A DNA stretch of 56,998 nucleotides from Clostridiaceae bacterium DTU079 (GTDB taxonomy: Bacteria; Bacillota; Clostridia; Acetivibrionales; Acetivibrionaceae), in the NCBI GenBank assembly GCA_001512505.1, contig LFSC01000012.1:59916-116913 (forward strand), in the 5' to 3' direction. This document shows, one piece after another, positions 49,956-56,998 of the stretch. Position numbers and translations under genes: made by a program. The notes under the pieces were generated by a model. The model was not told the origin of the DNA. It saw only the letters and a list, made by a program, of their open reading frames with translations, and searched no databases. How positions within the stretch are numbered: the stretch's first letter is position 1; the number at the start of each line of letters is the position of its first letter.

Positions 49956-50585
49956 TTAACAAAAGCACAAGAGCCATAGCCACACGCATAGTGCAGTCAA
50001 AACAGTTTCCGAGTTCTGATCTGTATCGTTACTGCTATTCTCAACAGTCTCCTCTACTATATTGGCAGTTTCATTATTTATCGGGGTACTTGGAGCAGCG
50101 GTAACAAATCCCTTACTTTCGTTAATTCTTATATTAATTTCTTCAATGGTCTGATTTGAGTAATGTCCGTTATTTATGTATTCATTCATTCGCACAACAA
50201 ATTCTTGGGTGCTTTTCAACTTCAGTGTTTCTCTGTCAAGAGAATCGGATTCTGCAGCAAGTTCGCTATAAACAACATATCCGTCACTCGACTTCTTAAC
50301 CACCACTGCACAATAGTCACCCACTTTGGGAAGAGAAGTTTTTCCTATTGCCACAGTGTACTTTAAATCCGGCAATTTTATTGTATCTTCTGAATAATGC
50401 CCAAACACAACCTCATGAATTCTAATTATAGTAAATGAGTCCTCTATACTTTGTACTTCCCCTATAAAACAGTAATCTGCATTAAGCAAAGCACTCTCGG
50501 GTACATCCCCGGCCAGTACGGAAAATGAATTTATAATACAAAGCCATAGAATAATATTTAAGAACATCAATCCTTTTCTCTTCAT
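49956..50585 (-). CDS. Secreted or tail-anchored unknown protein
   Basis: About 209 residues from the ATG at 50585 (GGTGGTGAAATC upstream); an in-frame ATG 27 bases earlier is less well placed. It has a signal peptide (about 1-26, ending VLA-GDVP), a beta-rich domain of about 90 residues (FIGEVQSIEDSFTIIRIHEV, GDYCAVVVKKSSDG), a Thr/Asn/Glu-rich spacer, and a C-terminal hydrophobic segment (TALCVWLWLLCFC), which suggests a surface-anchored protein. No family recognised. Confidence 0.68.
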   Translation of the reverse strand: MKRKGLMFLNIILWLCIINSFSVLAGDVPESALLNADYCFIGEVQSIEDSFTIIRIHEVVFGHYSEDTIKLPDLKYTVAIGKTSLPKVGDYCAVVVKKSSDGYVVYSELAAESDSLDRETLKLKSTQEFVVRMNEYINNGHYSNQTIEEINIRINESKGFVTAAPSTPINNETANIVEETVENSSNDTDQNSETVLTALCVWLWLLCFC

Positions 50586-50614
50586 GATTTCACCACCTTC
50601 TTTATTAATCATAT

Positions 50615-51088
50615 TTAAATCAACGTTTTTTTCATATGCGTAGTATGTGAAGGTATATCTTCAAGAAATCCAAGCTTTTTATATAAAGGTTTTCCTAATT
50701 CTGATGCAGAAAGTTCAATATATGATACATCATGATTTTTAGCCTCTTCTATTATAAAATTCATTATTTTTGTCGCATAACCCATTTTACGATACTGGGG
50801 ATATGTGAGGACATTGAGAACCATCCCTGTCTTGCCGGTAGGCCATGACAAATTCGCCGGTTTCTCAAAAATCACCAAAAATGCTGTGGAAATAACATTT
50901 CCAACATCATCTTCCATCAAAGCTGCAAAAAAATCTAAATTTAAGTGTTTTGAATAATATTGCTGTAACTGTGCACTAATACTGCCTCTCATATCATCCG
51001 TAACTTCCCATTTCTCTGAAGCAAAATAGTCAAATCTAACTTGTATTAACTTATCAATATCATTATGATTTGCCATTCTAACATTCAC
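50615..51088 (-). CDS. GNAT family N-acetyltransferase
   Basis: A 157-residue GNAT: MVLNVLTYPQYRKMGYATKI is motif A (RKMGYA loop), IEEAKNHDVSYIELSAS follows, and LYKKLGFLED closes the fold. The start is GTG seven bases after GGGGGATA. Not closely similar to the neighbouring GNAT. The substrate is unknown. Confidence 0.85.
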   Translation of the reverse strand: MNVRMANHNDIDKLIQVRFDYFASEKWEVTDDMRGSISAQLQQYYSKHLNLDFFAALMEDDVGNVISTAFLVIFEKPANLSWPTGKTGMVLNVLTYPQYRKMGYATKIMNFIIEEAKNHDVSYIELSASELGKPLYKKLGFLEDIPSHTTHMKKTLI

Positions 51089-51150
51089 TGTCTATCCCCC
51101 CTCTATTTATAAATATCAGATTATACATTTATTAAAACTACGTTACCTTT

Positions 51151-51579
51151 CTAAAATAACCCAATATATAAATTGATCGTTATAAAGAACAGTATTGAGC
51201 CGATAATTGTTCCCAAGCAAATTCCTTTGAACCAATTGAATTTTTGCTTATGAAATAATAGCATAAAACTATTTACAATAATGTTTATAATCATATAGCT
51301 GAAAACATTAATAAGCAAATTCTTCATCCCACTTATACTTCCTATTTTCATTAAATTAACAGCACTCTCACTGAAAATAAACGGAAAAGCTAAAGAAATT
51401 ATTAATAATGTAATTAAACTAACCGATGCAGCAGGAATCTCTGTCCTTTTCAGCTTTTTACATCCATAAATATCCTTCCCTTTTCGACTCAATAAATCAG
51501 CTTTCAGTAGCAGCATATTCTTAACCTTATGCGGTATAAATTGATAAAACTCTGAAAAAGCTGTACCACATTTAAGCAC
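51151..51579 (-). CDS. Unknown membrane protein, four spans
   Basis: About 142 residues. A basic N-terminal 50 residues is followed by three or four hydrophobic helices (about 52-70, 85-108, 118-140). There is no recognisable family. The GTG start has only a weak AGAGAA site, so the N-terminus is uncertain. It lies between the DUF5680 gene and a GNAT on the same strand. Confidence 0.55.
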   Translation of the reverse strand: MLKCGTAFSEFYQFIPHKVKNMLLLKADLLSRKGKDIYGCKKLKRTEIPAASVSLITLLIISLAFPFIFSESAVNLMKIGSISGMKNLLINVFSYMIINIIVNSFMLLFHKQKFNWFKGICLGTIIGSILFFITINLYIGLF

Positions 51580-51606
51580 GTAATTCTCTATAAAAATCCC
51601 ATCAAA

Positions 51607-52050
51607 TCACTTCACAAACCCACCGTGAAACATACATTCAAAAATCTTTTGGCCGCTTTTAAAGATTTCTTCAAAACCACTGAACCACTCAAAATCTCCT
51701 TCAACCGAACATTTATATGTATAGTCATCCTTTATGTACTCTTCCGGTCCGCGATAGGGTTTATCCGGCAAAACATTTCTCAACGCTTCTTTTAAGAAAT
51801 CTCCTTCAAACCCCTTTCCGGTTACACGGCCACAATAGTTCATTACCCAGATTGGCTTATTATTTTCCCATAAAGCTTCTTCTCCTGCAAATTTTTCTCC
51901 ACCCAAATAGGTATCAATATATAACAACTCTCCCTCTTCATATTTCAAATCATGGGATTCCGGTCTCCAAGGCTTCATTTCGGGTCCTTTGCCTGCATAC
52001 GTTGACCTTTTTGCTCTTAATAAAAAATCAATCATTTTCTCTTTATTCAT
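51607..52050 (-). CDS. DUF5680 domain protein
   Basis: 147 residues from the ATG at 52050, which follows GTGGAGG; the frame runs 25 codons further upstream without a site. The product has the DUF5680 pattern: FLLRAKRSTYAGKGPEMKP at the start, YEEGELLYIDTYLGGEKF, and PIWVMNYCGRVTG, ending FECMFHGGF. These are small soluble proteins of unknown function scattered through Firmicutes, often next to acetyltransferases or regulators. Here it lies among small accessory genes. Confidence 0.8.
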   Translation of the reverse strand: MNKEKMIDFLLRAKRSTYAGKGPEMKPWRPESHDLKYEEGELLYIDTYLGGEKFAGEEALWENNKPIWVMNYCGRVTGKGFEGDFLKEALRNVLPDKPYRGPEEYIKDDYTYKCSVEGDFEWFSGFEEIFKSGQKIFECMFHGGFVK

Positions 52051-52314
52051 ATTTGTGCCTCCACTCTTTAATTCATATAAATTACTGTTTCTATATAAGC
52101 ATCCTATTCTTTTGACCCAACTCAATCAAAAACACCTATACCTTTTGTATAGGCTGACATGTAACTTTACACTCATTTTCATATGGGAATATTACTTTTC
52201 TAATTCCTCTCCGACCTCCAAGTAGCTTTCCATCTTCCTTACTTAAGCTACTTCATATTCCACAAGCACCATTAATAAAACGTGCACGCCAGGGACACTC
52301 ATTAAAAGGTATCT

Positions 52315-52416
52315 TTAAATAGGCCATCCATTAATCAACTCAACTTTTTCAGGCTCTGCCTGGTCATAATCATAATCATTTAATAACCCGTCATAATCTT
52401 TAGGTAATTCATACAT
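52315..52416 (-). CDS. Very short acidic ORF with a strong ribosome site
   Basis: 33 codons from ATG (52416) to TAA (52315), with GGAGG eight bases upstream (52425-52429). The product is acidic and Tyr-rich (begins MYELPKDYDGLLNDYDYD, ends with a Trp-Pro-Ile tail) and has no membrane segment. The ribosome site and spacing are as good as those of real genes here. It lies 32 bases after a small membrane-protein gene on the same strand. It may be a microprotein, a leader peptide or a peptide precursor; I cannot say which. Confidence 0.5.
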   Translation of the reverse strand: MYELPKDYDGLLNDYDYDQAEPEKVELINGWPI

Positions 52417-52447
52417 ATACAATGCCTCCTGTTTTTTAAATTTGAAT

Positions 52448-52834
52448 CTACAAAGCCCTAAACCTACAAATTGCTTTTTTTATTACAATACCTGACCATA
52501 AAATCAAACCGGGAATAAACAGCAAATACAAGCAAATTATATCATGCAACATAAAACTTATTTTCCCATCACTAACAGCTAAACCTATAATAATGTATAT
52601 CGGAAGGGTTAGAATTATAAACGGTAATGCATACTTATAATAAACAGTCCACGTTTTGTCATGTTGTTCCCACATATAAGAAGTGTGTCCATCAACACCA
52701 ACCAATTTTTTATGAATAGCAATATGAGTGTAATCTGTATTGCATATCGAAATAAACCATATTACCAAACCTACTGCTAAATAGATCAAACATATTATTT
52801 TAAAAACGTTTATAATTGATATCTTCTTTCTCAT
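52448..52834 (-). CDS. Unknown small membrane protein
   Basis: About 128 residues from the ATG at 52834, which has AGGGAG six bases upstream; the frame is open to 52951 but without a ribosome site. Three hydrophobic helices (IICLIYLAVGLVIWFISI, FIILTLPIYIIIGLAV, ICLYLLFIPGLILW) flank an outer loop with GHTSYMWEQHDKTW. No family recognised. Confidence 0.6.
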   Translation of the reverse strand: MRKKISIINVFKIICLIYLAVGLVIWFISICNTDYTHIAIHKKLVGVDGHTSYMWEQHDKTWTVYYKYALPFIILTLPIYIIIGLAVSDGKISFMLHDIICLYLLFIPGLILWSGIVIKKAICRFRAL

Positions 52835-53172
52835 ATCCTTCTCCCTATCCTTAGCGACTATCTTAAAACCCATCCACTTTAAAACTTCAGACAAGAATAC
52901 CAGTTTAATACTCTCTTTTAATATCAAATATTCTATTTTGCTCAAGTACATTTAATAAAAAAATCTTATCTTTGATGCCACGTACTAACCATATTTTATC
53001 AAACTCAAATAGCTTTAGTCTATAAACTCTCCTAATAATATAAACATTATCACTTAATAAGGCGATTCCCCTTCAGCCAAAGGTCTGATCCCGTGCATTA
53101 TTTATGTGTTAATTCCATGATAAATTGGTATAATATTAATTACTACAATCAGTAAATACGGAGGTGCAATAT
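52835..53172. other. Gap before aldo/keto reductase gene
   Basis: Mostly AT-rich. Apart from the aldo/keto reductase promoter near its end and an unused upstream extension of the minus-strand membrane-protein frame, nothing was recognised. Confidence 0.5.
53107..53134 (+). promoter_or_regulatory. Promoter of aldo/keto reductase gene
   Basis: A perfect -10 TATAAT (53129-53134) is preceded after 16 nt by a weak -35 TGTTAA (53107-53112), about 38 bases before the start codon. Confidence 0.45.
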
Positions 53173-54120
53173 ATGAAATACAGAAAATTGGGACGTACAG
53201 GACTTAAGGTCAGTGAAATAAGCCTCGGAAGTTGGTTGACCTATGGCAACTCAACAGATAAGGAAACGGCAACAAAAGTCATAGATAAAGCCTATTCTCT
53301 CGGAATCAACTATTTTGACACTGCCAACGTCTATGCCAACGGAAAAGCGGAAACCATTGTCGGAGAAGCACTGAAAAAATACCCGCGTGAATCTTATGTG
53401 CTGGCAACCAAGGCTTTCTGGCCAATGGGTACGGGACCTAACGATAAAGGGCTCTCCAGAAAACATGTATTTGAACAGGTTCATGCAAGTTTAAAAAGAT
53501 TGGGCGTTGACTACGTAGATATTTTCTTTTGTCACCGCTATGATCCCGAAACTCCGGTGGATGAAACCTTAAGAACTATAGATGATCTCCTTCGTCAGGG
53601 AAAAATACTCTATGTGGGAGTAAGTGAATGGACAGCAGCACAGATGGCCGAAGCACTGCAAATTGCCGACCGCTACCTTTTAGACCGTATAGTTGTAAAC
53701 CAGCCTCAATACAGTATGCTTTACAGGTACATTGAAAAAGAGGTCATTCCCTTCGGTGAAGAAAACGGAATATCACAGGTGGTTTTCTCGCCTCTGGCTC
53801 AGGGAGTGCTTACAGGCAAGTACAAGCCTGATGCTGAAATTCCTTCCAACAGCCGGGCAGCAGATCCCAATTCGAATATGTATATGAACCAATTTATGAA
53901 TAAAGATTCACTTTTAAAAGTAGAAAAGCTTAGAACCATAGCGGAACGGCTGGGTATATCCCTGTCTCAACTGGCTATTGCATGGGTATTAAGACAGCAA
54001 AATGTTGCAAGTGCCATAATCGGTGCCAGCAAGCCCGAACAGGTGGAAGAAAACGTTAAAGCCTCCGGTATAAAGCTGCCTGATGCGATATTGAACGAAA
54101 TTGAAGAAATCTTAAAATAG
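53173..54120 (+). CDS. Aldo/keto reductase (AKR6/KcnB-like)
   Basis: About 315 residues from the ATG at 53173 (GGAGGTG upstream). It has the aldo/keto reductase catalytic tetrad: Asp49 and Tyr54 (YFDTANVY), Lys80 (LATKAFWP) and a His in DIFFCHRYDP. NADPH contacts are IIGASKPEQVEEN. The pattern LGRTGLKVSEISLGSW and the NQPQYSMLYR segment place it near the potassium-channel-beta/YghZ group, NADPH-dependent reductases of small aldehydes and ketones. It is convergent with glgA across repeat copy C. Confidence 0.92.
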   Translation: MKYRKLGRTGLKVSEISLGSWLTYGNSTDKETATKVIDKAYSLGINYFDTANVYANGKAETIVGEALKKYPRESYVLATKAFWPMGTGPNDKGLSRKHVFEQVHASLKRLGVDYVDIFFCHRYDPETPVDETLRTIDDLLRQGKILYVGVSEWTAAQMAEALQIADRYLLDRIVVNQPQYSMLYRYIEKEVIPFGEENGISQVVFSPLAQGVLTGKYKPDAEIPSNSRAADPNSNMYMNQFMNKDSLLKVEKLRTIAERLGISLSQLAIAWVLRQQNVASAIIGASKPEQVEENVKASGIKLPDAILNEIEEILK

Positions 54121-54124
54121 AAAA

Positions 54125-54169
54125 AAGGGGTTATAAGATTTCTATTGAAATTCAGAGTCCCTTCTTTTT
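54125..54169 (+). terminator. Terminator after aldo/keto reductase
   Basis: AAGGG (54125-54129) pairs with CCCTT (54159-54163), with an internal GATTTC/GAAATT stem, and is followed by five T. It lies directly behind the stop codon. Confidence 0.55.
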
Positions 54170-54174
54170 AAACA

Positions 54175-54331
54175 TGATATAATATATATGAATCAATGTA
54201 GAGCAAGTTTTAGAGCCTGTTAATACCGTATTTGGAGAGTATCCGTCTTTGCGCAGCGGTTTTACTCGCCCCCCCAAAAGTATTAACAGGCTCTTGACTT
54301 GGAAACTTTAAGCTTTTGAAATATCTTTCTT
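54175..54331. repeat. MITE-like intergenic repeat, copy C (near complete)
   Basis: 157 bp between convergent genes, with a perfect 15-bp inner inverted repeat (AGAGCCTGTTAATAC at 54212-54226, GTATTAACAGGCTCT at 54280-54294). Its right 52-bp arm (54280-54331) matches copy A's at 39 of 52 positions; the outer part of its left arm is eroded. The interior (54227-54279) keeps GGAGAGTATCC and a GC-rich loop, aligning with copy A's interior. Confidence 0.7.
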
Positions 54332-54367
54332 TACACAAGTTTATGCAACTTCTGTACCAGCTTTCAC

Positions 54368-55810
54368 TTACTTTTTCGTCAATTTATTATACAGCTCCAA
54401 ATACTCTTTTGCTGACTTTTCCCAACTGAAATCCAAGGCCATTCCGTTTTTAACAAGCTGGGTCCAGGCTGCTCTGTGATAATAAAAATGTATGGCCTGT
54501 TTAATCGCAAAAAGCATATCATGAGCATTGTACCTCGAGAAAGTAAAACCGTTACCCTCACCGGTAATATCATTATAGGGTATGATTGTATCCTTAAGTC
54601 CGCCCGTCTCCCTGACTATTGGAATTGTTCCGTATCTGAGGCTGAACATCTGACTTAAGCCGCAGGGTTCAAAGAGCGACGGCATTAAAAACATGTCCGA
54701 ACCGGCATATATTCTCTGGGCTAAAATTGCATCATACTTTAAGTTCACCGAAATCTTTCCGGGATACTTCCCCTGATAATATTTGAGCATCTGCTCGTAA
54801 CGATATTCACCGGCTCCAAGCAACACAAACTGAATATCAAGCTTTAGAATCTCTTCCATAACATAATCAATCAGGTCAAAGCCTTTCTGATCCACAAGCC
54901 TTGATATAACACTTATTATCGGAATATCTATCCTTTCCTGAAGTCCCAAGCTCTTTTGAAGCATATGCTTGTTCGTAAGCTTCCCTTCCAGATTGTCCCT
55001 CGAATAATTGGCAAAAATCCTGTCATCGGTTTCAGGATTGTTTCTTTCCATATCTATGCCGTTCAGAACCCCATAAAGGTCACCAGCCCTCTTATTTAAT
55101 ACGCTGTTTAAGTTTTCTCCGTAAAAGTCTGTCTTTATTTCCTCGGCATAGGTTTTGCTCACAGTGGTTATAATATCCGAATAAACAAGACCGGCCTTAA
55201 GATAATTGACCTTATCATAGAATTCTATACCGTCAGTGTTAAAGTAATCCCATGACAATCCCAATACCTCCGATAAAACCTCCTTGGGAAACTCCCCTTG
55301 ATATTTTAGGTTATGAATTGTAAACACTGTTTTTATATCTTTATAAAAATCCATCGGTTTGTACCAAGCATTTAAAAAGAGACTTACCACACCGGTCTGC
55401 CAGTCATTGCAATGGATTATGTCCGGCTTAAAATCAAGTACCGGAAGCATTTCAATCAACGCCTTGCTGAAAAACGCAAAACGCTCCGCTTCATCAAAGT
55501 ACCCGTAATAACCGTCTCTTCCGAAGTAATACTCATTATCGATAAAATAATATGTAACTCCTTCCGCCTCCAATTTAAGAATGCCGCAATATTGCTGTCT
55601 CCATGCCACATAAATTTGAATACTGCCGACAAACTCCATCTTTTCAACATACTGCATGGGTATGTTTTTGTATTTGGGCATTACTACTCTTACATCATGC
55701 CCCAACCCACAAAGTGCCTTTGGAAGTGATGCAGCTACGTCTGCCAATCCTCCGGTTTTTGCAAACGGATCTACCTCTGATGATGCAAAAAGAATCCTTT
55801 TTTGTTCCAT
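54368..55810 (-). CDS. glgA: Glycogen synthase (ADP-glucose type)
   Basis: About 480 residues from the ATG at 55810, which follows GGGAGG. It is a GT5 glycogen/starch synthase: FASSEVDPFAKTGGLADV binds ADP-glucose with the KTGGL motif, DIIHCNDWQTGVVSLFL and VFTIHNLKYQGEFP lie in the N-terminal half, and FLMPSLFEPCGLSQMFSLRY and VRETGGLKDTI are in the C-terminal half. It extends alpha-1,4-glucan for carbon storage. An in-frame upstream ATG at 55828 is less well placed. Neighbouring glg genes are not visible in the window. Confidence 0.95.
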   Translation of the reverse strand: MEQKRILFASSEVDPFAKTGGLADVAASLPKALCGLGHDVRVVMPKYKNIPMQYVEKMEFVGSIQIYVAWRQQYCGILKLEAEGVTYYFIDNEYYFGRDGYYGYFDEAERFAFFSKALIEMLPVLDFKPDIIHCNDWQTGVVSLFLNAWYKPMDFYKDIKTVFTIHNLKYQGEFPKEVLSEVLGLSWDYFNTDGIEFYDKVNYLKAGLVYSDIITTVSKTYAEEIKTDFYGENLNSVLNKRAGDLYGVLNGIDMERNNPETDDRIFANYSRDNLEGKLTNKHMLQKSLGLQERIDIPIISVISRLVDQKGFDLIDYVMEEILKLDIQFVLLGAGEYRYEQMLKYYQGKYPGKISVNLKYDAILAQRIYAGSDMFLMPSLFEPCGLSQMFSLRYGTIPIVRETGGLKDTIIPYNDITGEGNGFTFSRYNAHDMLFAIKQAIHFYYHRAAWTQLVKNGMALDFSWEKSAKEYLELYNKLTKK

Positions 55811-56170
55811 GATGTTCCTCCCGTCCAATAATGTTTTTAATTAAGTTTGCGGAAAAATGATGTATTTATCCTATATCGGATAGAGACATATGGTTTATAT
55901 ATATATTATTATCAATTAAATCAATAAATCCTGCTAATATATTATAATTATCGAAAAGAATATTAAAAAATATAGCTCAAAGTATATAAATTTACATTAA
56001 TTACTTGCCTTCATTTAATTATAAAAAAGAAAACATTATCAATAATAAATAATCAGGTATATATTTTCCCCACAACTTTGGGTGCATTAAATAAATTTGA
56101 AGAAATTTGCTTCACAATGTTTCTTTTAAATTTAAAGCAATAATGTGTACCCCAAAACAGGAGGCTTAAG
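55811..56170. other. Divergent gap between glgA and MFS gene, with long imperfect hairpin
   Basis: AT-rich spacer. Its last part (about 56076-56158) is a long imperfect inverted repeat: CTTTGGGTGCATTA and AAATTTGAAGAAA on the left oppose TTTCTTTTAAATTT and AATGTGTACCCCAAA on the right, ending just before the ribosome site CAGGAGG of the MFS gene. TTGCTTCACAATGTTTCT (56107-56124) is the exact reverse complement of 18 bases in repeat copy A (23876-23893). Confidence 0.5.
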
Positions 56171-56998
56171 ATGGAAAGTGAAAAGAAATGGGATTTATTT
56201 GCATTAGCATCAATTCCCTTAATTATGACACTGGGAAATTCAATGTTTATACCTGTTTTACCGAATATCGAAAATAGACTGAATATAACAAAATTTCAAT
56301 CCAGTATGATAATTAGCATATATTCCATTACTTCAATTTTTCTGATTCCGATTGCCGGATTCCTCTCTGACAAATTCGGAAGAAAGAAAATTATTATTCC
56401 CAGTCTCATTATAACCGGCATCGGAGGTGCTGTATCAGGGATTGGGTCGTGGCTTTTTCCGAACCCATATTGGATAATTATCATCGGTCGATTCACACAG
56501 GGAATAGGATCCTCCGGCGCTTTTCCGGTAGTAATACCGACAGTCGGTGATATGTTTAAGGACGACAGAGATGTCAGCAAAGGTCTTGGAATTATCGAAA
56601 CCTCAAACACCTTTGGCAAAGTTTTAAGTCCCATCCTGGGATCATTTCTTGCAGCCATAGTTTGGTTTATGCCCTTTATTGCAATCGCTGTTTTTGCTCT
56701 AATATCGATTCTGTTAGTAACCTTTTTAGTTAAAGTGCCAAAGAAAAACGACAATGACAAAAAGGAAAATCTCAGGGAATATATTAATAATTTAAAAAAC
56801 ATTTTCAGAGAAAAAGGAAAATGGCTGACAGGAATTTTTTTCGGCGGACTGGTGGCAATGTTTGTACTGTTCGGCTTTCTTTTTTATTTTACTTCAACCC
56901 TGGAAGACAGGTACCAAATACAAGGCATGACAAGAGGTCTAATTCTGGCCGTTCCTCTTCTTGCTCTCTGTCTTTCTTCCTTTACCATAGGAAAAGTA
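56171..56998 (+). CDS. MFS transporter, 5' part
   Basis: The frame opens with ATG eight bases after CAGGAGG and runs off the window; 276 residues are visible. Six to eight hydrophobic helices are seen, with the major facilitator motif A GFLSDKFGRKK between helices 2 and 3, an N-terminal LIMTLGNSMFIPVLPNIENR typical of the drug:H+ antiporter family, and GRFTQGIGSSGAFPVVIP on helix 4. Likely a multidrug exporter; the substrate is not known. A long imperfect hairpin occupies the leader. Confidence 0.88.
   Translation, partial: MESEKKWDLFALASIPLIMTLGNSMFIPVLPNIENRLNITKFQSSMIISIYSITSIFLIPIAGFLSDKFGRKKIIIPSLIITGIGGAVSGIGSWLFPNPYWIIIIGRFTQGIGSSGAFPVVIPTVGDMFKDDRDVSKGLGIIETSNTFGKVLSPILGSFLAAIVWFMPFIAIAVFALISILLVTFLVKVPKKNDNDKKENLREYINNLKNIFREKGKWLTGIFFGGLVAMFVLFGFLFYFTSTLEDRYQIQGMTRGLILAVPLLALCLSSFTIGKV

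Overview
The window reads as a low-GC Gram-positive anaerobe of the class Clostridia. The best guess is the cellulolytic Acetivibrio (Clostridium) thermocellum group. This rests on two sigma-I/RsgI pairs (one RsgI carries a PA14 dyad, as in C. thermocellum RsgI3), SafA-type and L,D-transpeptidase wall proteins, a ClpE-type unfoldase and many strong AGGAGG ribosome sites with GTG and TTG starts. The species is an inference; no rRNA or tRNA gene is present to fix it.

Layout. 1-5.1 kb: the 3' end of a GH3 glycosidase, a convergent three-gene operon for a MotA/MotB (ZorAB-like) ion-driven stator plus a TPR protein, and a class II aldolase. 5.3-9.6 kb: an L,D-transpeptidase, a DUF4190-like membrane protein and the first sigI-rsgI pair (PA14 sensor). 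9.9-24 kb: a zinc-ribbon microprotein with a sequestered ribosome site, clpE, uvrA, a 3D-domain protein, uvrB and a diverged type IIA topoisomerase pair. 24.3-29.2 kb: small unknown genes, a LysM-CAP secreted protein, a GT39-like membrane enzyme and a serine T-box controlling an archaeal-type serC. 29.3-34.1 kb: an accessory stretch of unknown genes, one GNAT, one methyltransferase, gene remnants and a LexA-type promoter. 34.3-39.7 kb: a DUF255 thioredoxin-fold protein, a structured RNA region, and a second sigI-rsgI pair followed by a secreted coiled-coil protein. 39.7-49.3 kb: hom, a Cas4-like/XPD-like nuclease-helicase fusion, truA, icd, an FtsH paralogue and a DUF815 ATPase. 49.4-53 kb: a second accessory stretch (two GNATs, membrane and secreted unknowns, a DUF5680 protein, a 33-residue ORF). 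53.2-57 kb: an aldo/keto reductase, glgA and the 5' end of an MFS transporter.

How the parts fit. DNA repair and topology genes share LexA-like operators: the boxes before uvrA and parE have identical half-sites, and a third sits in a consensus promoter at 30.67 kb. Two envelope-sensing sigma-I circuits are present. The first has the expected carbohydrate-binding ectodomain and Asn-Pro cleavage motif. The second has lost the Pro and carries a coiled-coil ectodomain that resembles the secreted protein encoded just downstream. A MITE-like repeat family of about 160 bp (two near-complete copies and one half copy) lies in intergenic spaces. The most promising leads for something undescribed are the second sigma-I circuit, the ZorAB-like stator operon and the dispersed repeat.
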